Assembly (NCBI GenBank): GCA_036526195.1
Contig: DATCYZ010000012.1
Coordinates: 1-12,816, forward strand
DNA: 12,816 nucleotides
Source of the DNA: DATCYZ01 sp036526195
GTDB lineage: Bacteria > Pseudomonadota > Gammaproteobacteria > Burkholderiales > SG8-39
Direction of reading: 5' to 3'
Part shown: in pieces, positions 7,029 to 12,816 of the stretch
How the letters are laid out: each line of letters begins with the position of its first letter
Position numbering within the stretch: the stretch's first letter is position 1
The notes under the pieces: model-generated
Databases searched by the model: none
What the model was told of the DNA's origin: nothing
The model's input: only the letters and a program-made list of their open reading frames with translations
Translations under genes and position numbers: made by a program

Positions 7029-8315
7029 TCAGCCCCGCACCAGCCCCGGGATCCACAGCGCGAGCGCCGGCCAGAACCACAGCGCGGCAATCATCAGCAG
7101 CATGGTCAGCACGAACGGTGCCGCGCCGACGATCACGTCGTCGATGCGACCGCGCGAGCGCAGCCCCTGCACCACGTACAGGTTGATGCCGACCGGCGGC
7201 GTGATCATCGCCGTCTCCAACAGGATCACGATCAGCACGCCGAACCACACCGGGTCGAACCCCGCCTTGATCATGATCGGCGCAACGATCGGTACCGTGG
7301 CCACCATCATCGACAGCGTCTCCATGAACATGCCCAGCACCAAGTAGAACACCACTACCGCCACGAAAAGCTGCGCCGGCGTCAGCCCGAGCTGCGTGAC
7401 GTAGCGGTTCACCTGCGTGGTGAGCCCGATCGAAGTGATGACGAAGTTGAGGAAGTAGGCTGCGATCAGGATCGCCATGATCATCGCGCTGGTGCGCATC
7501 GTGCCCTCGAAGGCCTGCCCCAGCATGCGCAGCGTCAGCTTGCGGCGCAAGGCGGCCACGGCGAGCGCGGCGATCACCCCGAGCGCCGCAGATTCGGTAG
7601 CGGTGGCCCAACCGGCATAGATCGAGCCGATCACCGCGAGGAAGATCACCAGCGGCGGCAGCAGATCGGGCAGCGCGCGAATGCGCTGTGTCCAGGTGGC
7701 GCCGGTGCGTCGGCCGCCGAGCTGCGGCCAGATCAGGCAGATGACCAGGATTGTTAGGCTAAACAGGGTGGCGAGGACCAGCCCCGGGATGATGCCGGCG
7801 AGGTACAGCTGGGGAATCGAGGAGTCGGTCAGCACCCCGTACACGATCATGTTGATCGACGGCGGAATGAGGATGCCGAGCGTGCCGCCCGCGGCAATGG
7901 TGCCGAGGAACAAGCGCTCGGAATAGCCGTGCTTGCGGATCTCGCCCATCGCCACGGTGCCGATGGTGGCGGCGGTGGCGACACTCGAACCGGACGTCGA
8001 GGCGAACATGGCGCAGGCGGCGATGTTGGAGTGCATCAGCCCGCCCGGCAGCCACGGCACCCACAGCACCAGCGCGTTGTACATGCGCTCGGCAATGCCC
8101 GAGCGCAGCAGAATTTCGCCGAGCAGCACGAAGAACGGGATCGCCACCAGCAGGAAGTTGTTCGACGTGGCCCACGACATCTCGCCGATGGCGAGGGTCA
8201 ACGGCAGCTTCGAGTAGATCTCCGAGAGCGCCAGGCCGAGCACGCCGAGCCCCGCCGCCACCGGCACCGCCAGCGCCAGGACCACCAGCAGTATGCCGAC
8301 CGCGGTCCAGATCAT
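7029..8315 (-). CDS. dctM: TRAP transporter large permease (DctM)
   Basis: The 428-residue, highly hydrophobic inner-membrane protein has the normal length for DctM. This subunit forms the sodium-coupled transport channel of tripartite ATP-independent periplasmic transporters. Hydrophobic stretches begin at residue 2 and recur through the chain, consistent with 12 or so membrane segments. Family motifs are FFVLLGEILLRSGIAERMY (61-79), the STSGSSVATAATIG loop (106-119) and GGTLGILIPPS (143-153). The C-terminal half repeats the fold, with ETAMITPPVGINLYVVQG equivalent to the first re-entrant loop. Its ATG overlaps the dctQ stop as ATGA (8312-8315) and lacks its own Shine-Dalgarno, so translation is probably coupled. 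It is the last gene of the dctPQM operon. The substrate is set by DctP. Confidence 0.95.
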   Translation of the reverse strand: MIWTAVGILLVVLALAVPVAAGLGVLGLALSEIYSKLPLTLAIGEMSWATSNNFLLVAIPFFVLLGEILLRSGIAERMYNALVLWVPWLPGGLMHSNIAACAMFASTSGSSVATAATIGTVAMGEIRKHGYSERLFLGTIAAGGTLGILIPPSINMIVYGVLTDSSIPQLYLAGIIPGLVLATLFSLTILVICLIWPQLGGRRTGATWTQRIRALPDLLPPLVIFLAVIGSIYAGWATATESAALGVIAALAVAALRRKLTLRMLGQAFEGTMRTSAMIMAILIAAYFLNFVITSIGLTTQVNRYVTQLGLTPAQLFVAVVVFYLVLGMFMETLSMMVATVPIVAPIMIKAGFDPVWFGVLIVILLETAMITPPVGINLYVVQGLRSRGRIDDVIVGAAPFVLTMLLMIAALWFWPALALWIPGLVRG

Positions 8316-8911
8316 CGTAGGCCCGACTCGAGCGAGCGGCGCGCCTCGACGTCACGCACTTCCTCGGCGACGTCCTCCTGCGTTGAGCGCGTGCTGACCG
8401 CGCGCGTTGCCTCGCCGCTGCGGCCACGCAGCACCAGGCGGAGCGCGTGCGCGAACAGCAGCGCGCCGATGATCACGAACAGCGCGAGGCCGAGGATCCA
8501 GATTGCCTGCGGGATCACGGTCGGAATCTGCAGCGCCGATTGGCTGCGCGAGCCGGCGTGCCACGACTGCAGCACCACGTTCCAGCCGTGGCGCGCGATC
8601 AGGCCGAAGTAGCCGATGAACAGCGCCAAGCCGAGGAAGTCGAGCAGCAGCCGCAGGCGCAGCGGCAGCAGCCCGTACAAGGAATCGATGCGGATGTGCG
8701 CCCGCGCGAGCAGCGCGGCAGCCAGCGACCATGCCGTGGCGATCGCCAGCGCATAGCCCGCCAGCTCGTCGGCGCCGCCGATCGAGGTGCTGAAGAACTT
8801 GCGCAGCACGACGTCGATACCGATCAGGAACGCGGCGAGCAGGATCAGCGCGCCGCCGAACCAGGTACACCAGCGCGTCGCCCGGTGGGCACCCCGCATC
8901 AAGGCTTCCAT
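8312..8911 (-). CDS. dctQ: TRAP transporter small permease (DctQ)
   Basis: The 199-residue membrane protein is the small subunit that pairs with DctM and helps dock the binding protein. Four hydrophobic segments are visible at about residues 17-37, 47-70, 88-106 and 133-157, as expected for DctQ. FLIGIDVVLRKFF (28-40) and the following GGADELAGYALA (45-56) match the family pattern near the first and second helices. The ATG at 8911 has GGAGGAG a few bases upstream. A polar, charged tail of about 38 residues (162-199, with QEDVAEEVRDVEARR) follows the last helix and makes the protein somewhat longer than usual. It overlaps dctM by four bases. Confidence 0.92.
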   Translation of the reverse strand: MEALMRGAHRATRWCTWFGGALILLAAFLIGIDVVLRKFFSTSIGGADELAGYALAIATAWSLAAALLARAHIRIDSLYGLLPLRLRLLLDFLGLALFIGYFGLIARHGWNVVLQSWHAGSRSQSALQIPTVIPQAIWILGLALFVIIGALLFAHALRLVLRGRSGEATRAVSTRSTQEDVAEEVRDVEARRSLESGLR

Positions 8912-8977
8912 GGTCTCCTCCCCCCGACGCCCGGATCGCGCGGCCCCGGCGCGCCGCGCGGGGGCAAGCGACCCGCA

Positions 8978-9011
8978 GCGCCGCCGCGCTCATGCGGCAG
9001 CGCGCGGCGCG
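8978..9011 (-). other. Imperfect GC-rich hairpin in the dctP-dctQ gap
   Basis: The 115-base gap between dctP (stop at 9027) and dctQ (start at 8911) contains an imperfect stem: AGCGCCGCCGCGCT faces AGCGCGCGGCGC across a loop of about ten bases, with one or two bulges. The rest of the gap holds only the dctQ ribosome site. In binding-protein-dependent transport operons a stem after the binding-protein gene can protect its mRNA and raise its level over the permeases. That role here is inference. Confidence 0.3.
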
Positions 9012-9026
9012 GCTCGAACTACAGGA

Positions 9027-10076
9027 TCAGTTCAGCGCGATGGACAGGCCAAGCGCCTTGCCCACTGTGGCGTTCCATTCCTTGGCGCATTCGACGCCGC
9101 AGCGCTTCGCCCAACCGGGGAGCACCGCGTTTTCCACGAGCTTCTTGTGCTCCACGGCCTCCGAGGGCTTCACCGGCACGATCGTGAGATTGGCCATCTT
9201 GCCCAGGGTGCAGGGCTGCCTGCTGGTGTTGCAGTTGTCCGCCTCGTCGGTGGCCTGCTTCAGCGTGCGCCACATCTTGTCCTCGTACTGCTTGAACTGC
9301 GCCAGCATGAACGCCTGCGTGGGCGCGTCGATGCGCTTCCAGGTGTTGAGGTTGACCGCCAGCACGTTGATGCTCCAGCCGAGCGACATCGGGTAGAGCG
9401 ACTTGGCGACTTCGGGCCAGCCGGCAGTATTGCCCGACAGGCTGCCGGTCACCGCGCAATCGACCACGCCGTTGTTGAGCGCCGGCACGACCTCGGCGAA
9501 GGCCATGCTGACCGCGGTCGCCGGCACGCCGGCCAGGAAATCGCGCATCGTGTTGTTGAACACGCGGATCTTCTTGCCCTTCAGGTCGGCCAGGCCGCCG
9601 ATCATGCCGCGGCACCAGAACACCTGCGGCGGGTTGCCGCCGAAGGCGAGCAGCTTGGCGTTCCAGTTCTTCTGCATCTGGCGGTCGATCACCTCGCGGT
9701 ACGCCTCGCACGCGGCGCGCGCGCGATCGGTGCTGAGCGTCAGCCCGGCCAGGTCGCAGCCTTCGAAGCGCGGATCGTCGCCCGCCATCTTCGAGATGTC
9801 CATGCCGGCGAAGTCCATCACTCCGAGCCGCAGCAGGCGCAGCATCGTCTTGTCGTCGATGCCCATCTGGTCGAGCGGCGTGATGTCCGTGGTGATCGCG
9901 CCATTCGACGCCTTGGGCATCGTCTCGCGCCAGAACGGCACCTCGTCGACCATCGAGGCGACGGTCGGCCCGTTCAGGCCGATCGCCTTGAAGTGCAGCT
10001 TTTGCAGGTCCTGCGCCACTGCGCCGAACGAAACCGCGGTACCCAGAAAAACGCCGCTCAGCAGACGATGCAACAT
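9027..10076 (-). CDS. dctP: TRAP transporter solute-binding protein (DctP)
   Basis: The 349-residue periplasmic protein binds the substrate and delivers it to DctQM. The N-terminus MLHRLLSGVFLGTAVSFGAVAQ is a signal peptide with a basic start, a hydrophobic core and an AVA-Q cleavage site at about residue 21/22. GLADLKGKKIRVFNN (161-175) is the DctP signature; its Arg171 corresponds to the arginine that usually binds the substrate carboxylate. PATAVSMAFAEVVPALNNGVVD (185-206) is also typical. The ATG at 10076 is chosen because AGGAG lies 6 bases upstream and the signal peptide starts there; the frame stays open far upstream only as a mirror of the next gene. The mature protein carries eight cysteines (107, 123, 155, 207, 282, 289, 326, 330), unusual for this family. 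It is the first gene of the dctPQM operon. A carboxylate ligand is likely; its identity is unknown. Confidence 0.93.
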   Translation of the reverse strand: MLHRLLSGVFLGTAVSFGAVAQDLQKLHFKAIGLNGPTVASMVDEVPFWRETMPKASNGAITTDITPLDQMGIDDKTMLRLLRLGVMDFAGMDISKMAGDDPRFEGCDLAGLTLSTDRARAACEAYREVIDRQMQKNWNAKLLAFGGNPPQVFWCRGMIGGLADLKGKKIRVFNNTMRDFLAGVPATAVSMAFAEVVPALNNGVVDCAVTGSLSGNTAGWPEVAKSLYPMSLGWSINVLAVNLNTWKRIDAPTQAFMLAQFKQYEDKMWRTLKQATDEADNCNTSRQPCTLGKMANLTIVPVKPSEAVEHKKLVENAVLPGWAKRCGVECAKEWNATVGKALGLSIALN

Positions 10077-10126
10077 GGTGCGCTCCTGTGACGAGAGAGA
10101 GGGGGGATGACCGGATCGCTGAGGGC

Positions 10127-10155
10127 AAAATAGCCCAGCCAAGGCCCTTCCGCAA
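10127..10155 (-). promoter_or_regulatory. Possible promoter of the dctPQM operon
   Basis: On the minus strand TTGCGG (10150-10155) and TATTTT (10127-10132) are separated by 17 bases and lie about 50 bases before the dctP start. The -10 matches the sigma-70 consensus at four of six positions and the -35 at three. A small hairpin CCCTT-CCGC-AAGGG (10145-10158) overlaps the -35 and could be a regulator site. Confidence 0.35.
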
Positions 10156-10162
10156 GGGACGC

Positions 10163-10193
10163 GTGACAGGGATCGCGCGCGCGAAGGTATAGT
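10163..10193 (+). promoter_or_regulatory. Sigma-70-like promoter of the dehydrogenase-aminotransferase operon
   Basis: GTGACA (10163-10168) matches the -35 consensus at five of six positions. TATAGT (10188-10193) matches the -10 at five of six, with a 19-base spacer. Transcription would begin near 10200, only about six bases before the ATG at 10206, predicting an almost leaderless mRNA. Confidence 0.5.
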
Positions 10194-10205
10194 GGCCGCT
10201 CGCCT

Positions 10206-11243
10206 ATGTCCCAGAATGCTCCGCCCCGTCCGGCCTCGCGGCAGTCGCTGCGGGCGACCCTTGTGCTGACCGAGACCCTGCCGCAGGCGGGCATGCGCAA
10301 GCTCGCCGAACGCCCCGAGGTGCGCCTGCTCGTGCTGCCGGAGCCCTCGGATGCCGAGCTCGCGCTCGCGCTGCCGCAAGCCGACGGCGTAATCATGGTG
10401 ATGGAGCAGCCCGCGCTGCCGGCTGCGCTGATCGAGCGCGCGGCGCGACTGCGAGTTGCGTGCCGCATGGGCGCCGGCTATGACAACATCGACGTGCAGG
10501 CGCTGACGCGGCGCCGCATTCCGCTCGCCACGACGGGCGCGGCCAACGCGCGCACGGTCGCCGAGCACGCCCTCTATCTCATGCTCGCGCTCGCCAAGCG
10601 CGGTCCCGCGCTCGAGCGCGCGGTGAAGGGCGGCGCCTGGCCGCGCGGCTTCGGGGCCATCGAGCTTGCCGGCCGCAGCGCTGTGGTGGTCGGCTACGGC
10701 CGCATCGGCCGCGAGGTCGCGCGCCTCGCGGCGGCCTTCGAAATGCGGATCGTGGTGGTCGATCCGCACGTGCCGAGCGACGCGGTGACGCGCGACGGCT
10801 TCGTGCACGCCGCTTCGCTTGCCGATGGCCTGCGCGAGGCGGACTTCGTGGTGCTCGCCTGCGCCCTCGGCCCCGCGACGCGCGGCCTGATCGACGCCGC
10901 GGCCTTAGCGCGCATGAAGCCGGGCACCTTCATCGTCAACGTCGCGCGCGGGCCGGTCATCGACGAAGCCGCGCTCGTCCGCGCGCTGGCGGAAGGTCGC
11001 ATCGCAGGTGCGGGCCTCGACGTGCTCGAGCGCGAGCCCCCGCGCGCCGGGCATCCGCTGCTCTCGCGCGACGACGTCGTGCTGACTCCGCACACCGCCG
11101 CCTACATCGACACGGCATTCGAGCGCACGGCGCTCGCGTGTGCAACCAATGCGCTCGCCGGTCTCGATGGCAGGCTCGGTCCGGCGACGGTGGTGAACCC
11201 CGAGGTGCTGGCGGCCCAAGAAGTAACGGGAGCGCAACGATGA
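10206..11243 (+). CDS. D-isomer-specific 2-hydroxyacid dehydrogenase
   Basis: The 345-residue cytoplasmic NAD(P)H-dependent enzyme interconverts a 2-oxo acid and a D-2-hydroxy acid; relatives include glyoxylate/hydroxypyruvate reductase and phosphoglycerate dehydrogenase. Visible marks are RMGAGYDNIDV (87-97), NARTVAEHALYLMLALA (114-130), the Rossmann loop VVGYGRIGREVA (161-172) followed by the acidic D186, and the catalytic triad: Arg248 in VNVARGP, Glu277 in DVLEREPP and His296 in TPHTA. All three catalytic residues are present. The aspartate at the end of the second strand favours NADH. There is no Shine-Dalgarno before the ATG at 10206 and a promoter lies just ahead of it, so the transcript is probably near-leaderless. 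The first 16 residues are an unconserved extension. Its TGA overlaps the next start as ATGA. Given the AllA gene nearby, glyoxylate is a plausible substrate, but this is inference. Confidence 0.92.
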   Translation: MSQNAPPRPASRQSLRATLVLTETLPQAGMRKLAERPEVRLLVLPEPSDAELALALPQADGVIMVMEQPALPAALIERAARLRVACRMGAGYDNIDVQALTRRRIPLATTGAANARTVAEHALYLMLALAKRGPALERAVKGGAWPRGFGAIELAGRSAVVVGYGRIGREVARLAAAFEMRIVVVDPHVPSDAVTRDGFVHAASLADGLREADFVVLACALGPATRGLIDAAALARMKPGTFIVNVARGPVIDEAALVRALAEGRIAGAGLDVLEREPPRAGHPLLSRDDVVLTPHTAAYIDTAFERTALACATNALAGLDGRLGPATVVNPEVLAAQEVTGAQR

Positions 11244-12628
11244 ACAGGGCGAAACCCGTGCTCGGCAGCATCGAGGAGGATTTCCGGGCGCGTACGCCGG
11301 GCTCGGCGCGGCTGTTCGCGCGAGCCTGCGCGGCGATCCCCGCCGGCCTGACGCACGACTCGCGCGCCACGCTGCCCTACCCGGTCTGCGCGGCCCGCGC
11401 GCAGGGTCCGCGCAAATGGGACGTCGACGGCAACGAGTACGTCGATTACTTCGGCGGCCATGGCGCGCTGCTGCTCGGCCACTCGCACCCGGCGGTGGTC
11501 GAAGCGGTGCAGCGCCAGATGCCGCTCGGCACGCACTGGGGCGCCTCGCACGCCTTGGAGGTGCAGTGGGCCGAACTGGTCCAGCGTCTGATTCCGTCCG
11601 CCGAGCGCGTGCGCTTCACCGCCTCCGGCACCGAGGCCTCGCAGCTCGCGCTGCGCCTGGCGCGCGCATTCACCGGCAAGCCGAAGATCGTGCGCTTCGT
11701 GGGCCACTTCCACGGCTGGCACGACCAGGTGGTTGCGGGCGCGATGTCGCATTTCGACGGCTCGACGCCCGCCGGCATCGCACCGGCGGCGCTCGAGCAG
11801 TCGATCGTCCTGCCTGCCGACGACCTTTCCGGGCTGGCGGATACGCTCGGCACGCGCGACGACATCGCGGCGGTAATCATCGAGCCCTCGGGCGCCTCCT
11901 GGGGCCAGGTGCCGCTGCCGGCGGGGCTGCTCGCCACTCTGCGCGGGCTCACCCGGCAGCGCGGCATCGTCCTGATCTTCGACGAGGTGATCACGGGATT
12001 TCGCTGGTCGCGCGGCGGCGCGCAGGCGCGCTACGACATCACCCCCGACCTGAGCGTACTCGCCAAGATCCTGGCCGGGGGACTGCCCGGCGGCGCGGTG
12101 GCCGGTGCGCGCGCCATCATGGAGCAGCTCGATGCCGCGGCCGCGAAGTCGGCCGGGCGCGAGAAGATCGGCCATCAGGGCACCTTCAACGCCAACCCGC
12201 TTTGCGCGGCTGCCGCGGTCGCGGCTCTCGGCCTGGTCGAGGCGAGCGACGCCTGCGCGCGCGCCGAGGCGAGCGCCGAGGCGCTGCGCCAGGGCCTGCG
12301 TAAGCTCCTGGTCGAGGAAGGCGTGCCCTGGGGCGTGTACGGCGAGTCCTCGGTATTCATCATATTCCCCAACCCGAAGGGCCTGCCTATCGACCCCGCG
12401 AGCTTCGATCCGGTGGCGCTCGGCTTCGAGGGCATCAAGGGCGCACGAGATCCGCACCTGATCAACCGGCTGCGCCTTGCGCTGCTCACCGAGGGCGTCG
12501 ACATCATGGGCGGTCCCGGCGGCATGGTCTCGGCGACGCATGGGCCGCAGGAGGTGGCGCAGACACTTCAGGCCTTCCGCTCGGCGCTGCGCCGCCTCAA
12601 GGCGCAGGGCGACATCCGCGGGCTGTAG
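11240..12628 (+). CDS. Class III aminotransferase, glutamate-1-semialdehyde aminomutase-like
   Basis: The 462-residue PLP enzyme of the class III aminotransferase family most resembles glutamate-1-semialdehyde 2,1-aminomutase. Marks are WDVDGNEYVDYFGGHGALLLGH (60-81), FTASGTEAS (126-134) for the cofactor phosphate, GHFHGWHD (155-162), the Asp in IFDEVITGFRW (246-256), the PLP lysine K276 in LAKILAGGLPGG, and HQGTFNANPLCAAAA (312-326). It is longer than the heme-pathway enzyme (about 430) and sits in a catabolic operon, so an omega-amino acid or aldehyde transaminase role is likelier than tetrapyrrole synthesis. The ATG at 11240 is chosen for GGGAG about 8 bases upstream and the 4-base overlap with the dehydrogenase; the open frame back to 11138 is only a mirror of that gene. 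Substrate and amino donor are not evident. Its stop lies 7 bases from the stop of the converging amidase. Confidence 0.9.
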   Translation: MNRAKPVLGSIEEDFRARTPGSARLFARACAAIPAGLTHDSRATLPYPVCAARAQGPRKWDVDGNEYVDYFGGHGALLLGHSHPAVVEAVQRQMPLGTHWGASHALEVQWAELVQRLIPSAERVRFTASGTEASQLALRLARAFTGKPKIVRFVGHFHGWHDQVVAGAMSHFDGSTPAGIAPAALEQSIVLPADDLSGLADTLGTRDDIAAVIIEPSGASWGQVPLPAGLLATLRGLTRQRGIVLIFDEVITGFRWSRGGAQARYDITPDLSVLAKILAGGLPGGAVAGARAIMEQLDAAAAKSAGREKIGHQGTFNANPLCAAAAVAALGLVEASDACARAEASAEALRQGLRKLLVEEGVPWGVYGESSVFIIFPNPKGLPIDPASFDPVALGFEGIKGARDPHLINRLRLALLTEGVDIMGGPGGMVSATHGPQEVAQTLQAFRSALRRLKAQGDIRGL

Positions 12629-12635
12629 CTTCGCG

Positions 12636-12816
12636 TCAGCCCGCCCACACCGGCGGGTGCCGCCGCGTCCATGGACGCGCGGCCTCGATCTGCGCCGCCA
12701 GGCGGAACAGCGTCGCCTCGTCGCCGAAACGCCCGATGTACTGGTTGCCGACGGGCAATCCCTCCGCGGTCCAATACGTCGGCACCGCCATGGCGGGTTG
12801 TCCGGTCGCATTCGCG
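12636..12816 (-). CDS. Amidase (amidase signature family), C-terminal end only
   Basis: Partial gene running off the right edge, read on the minus strand. The frame ending with TGA at 12636-12638 is open to the window end and gives about 59 residues: a start reading NATGQPAMAVPTYWT, then AEGLPVGNQYIGRFGDEATLFRLAAQIEAARPW and a short proline-rich tail. The 'N.tGqPA.svP....t.eGLPvG.Q..gr.gdEatLl.lA...E...pW' pattern is the typical end of amidase signature enzymes, which hydrolyse C-N amide bonds with a Ser-Ser-Lys triad. The catalytic region lies outside the window, so the substrate cannot be judged; relatives act on aliphatic and aryl amides, allophanate or Glu-tRNA. It may belong to the same catabolic island and could act on an open-chain ureide or amide. 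Confidence 0.88.
   Translation of the reverse strand, partial: ANATGQPAMAVPTYWTAEGLPVGNQYIGRFGDEATLFRLAAQIEAARPWTRRHPPVWAG

Noticed and set aside
10077..10808. Upstream extension of dctP as a much longer protein
   Set aside because: The extension is antisense to the dehydrogenase gene, and the signal peptide with its ribosome site places the start at 10076.
12640..12657. CCCGCC-N6-GGCGGG hairpin as a terminator for the aminotransferase
   Set aside because: It lies inside the amidase coding end, has no T run, and is explained by codon use for Pro and Gly-type residues.
11102..12811. A 569-codon open frame on the minus strand opposite the aminotransferase
   Set aside because: Antisense shadow with biased composition. 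At its upstream end it also crosses the amidase in the wrong frame. The plus-strand aminotransferase has every catalytic motif.
1..12816. Search for CRISPR arrays, tRNAs, insertion sequences, phage or defence genes
   Set aside because: No spaced direct repeats, tRNA-like cloverleaf, transposase or terminal repeats were seen by eye; all space is taken by metabolic and transport genes.

Overview
The window is GC-rich, tightly packed bacterial DNA. It suggests a soil or environmental proteobacterium, most likely betaproteobacterial (Burkholderiales-like). The reasons are the high GC and strong GC3 bias, the mix of TRAP transporter, HyuA/HyuB, amidase and glutathione S-transferase genes, and ordinary AGGAGG ribosome sites. 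This placement is inference; no rRNA or marker gene is present. There is no tRNA, rRNA, CRISPR array, insertion sequence or phage gene. No stretch over 300 bases lacks a gene; the longest gap is 129 bases (10077-10205).

Layout from left to right: (1) the 3' end of a probable glutathione S-transferase gene on the + strand. (2) A three-gene minus-strand operon, transcribed from about 2921 down to 199: a SelA-like PLP enzyme, a ureidoglycolate lyase (AllA family) and a PuuE-type allantoinase/polysaccharide deacetylase. (3) Divergent from it across an 80-base control region, hyuB then hyuA on the + strand, the two subunits of an ATP-dependent hydantoinase/oxoprolinase-type enzyme. (4) Convergent with hyuA, a minus-strand TRAP transporter operon (dctP, dctQ, dctM). 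(5) Divergent from dctP, a + strand pair overlapping by ATGA: a D-2-hydroxyacid dehydrogenase and a class III aminotransferase related to glutamate-1-semialdehyde aminomutase. (6) The 3' end of an amidase on the minus strand, running off the right edge.

Taken together this looks like a catabolic island for a cyclic amide or ureide. The TRAP system would import an organic anion. HyuAB (ATP-dependent) and the PuuE-like enzyme would open cyclic amide rings. AllA would split ureidoglycolate to glyoxylate and urea. The dehydrogenase and aminotransferase could reduce or transaminate the resulting 2-oxo acid or aldehyde, and the amidase could take an open-chain amide. The family assignments are firm for most genes. 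The joined pathway, its substrate and the role of the SelA-like enzyme are inference. No transcription regulator lies in the window, so control is probably exerted from outside it. No RNA-guided, defence or mobile system was found.
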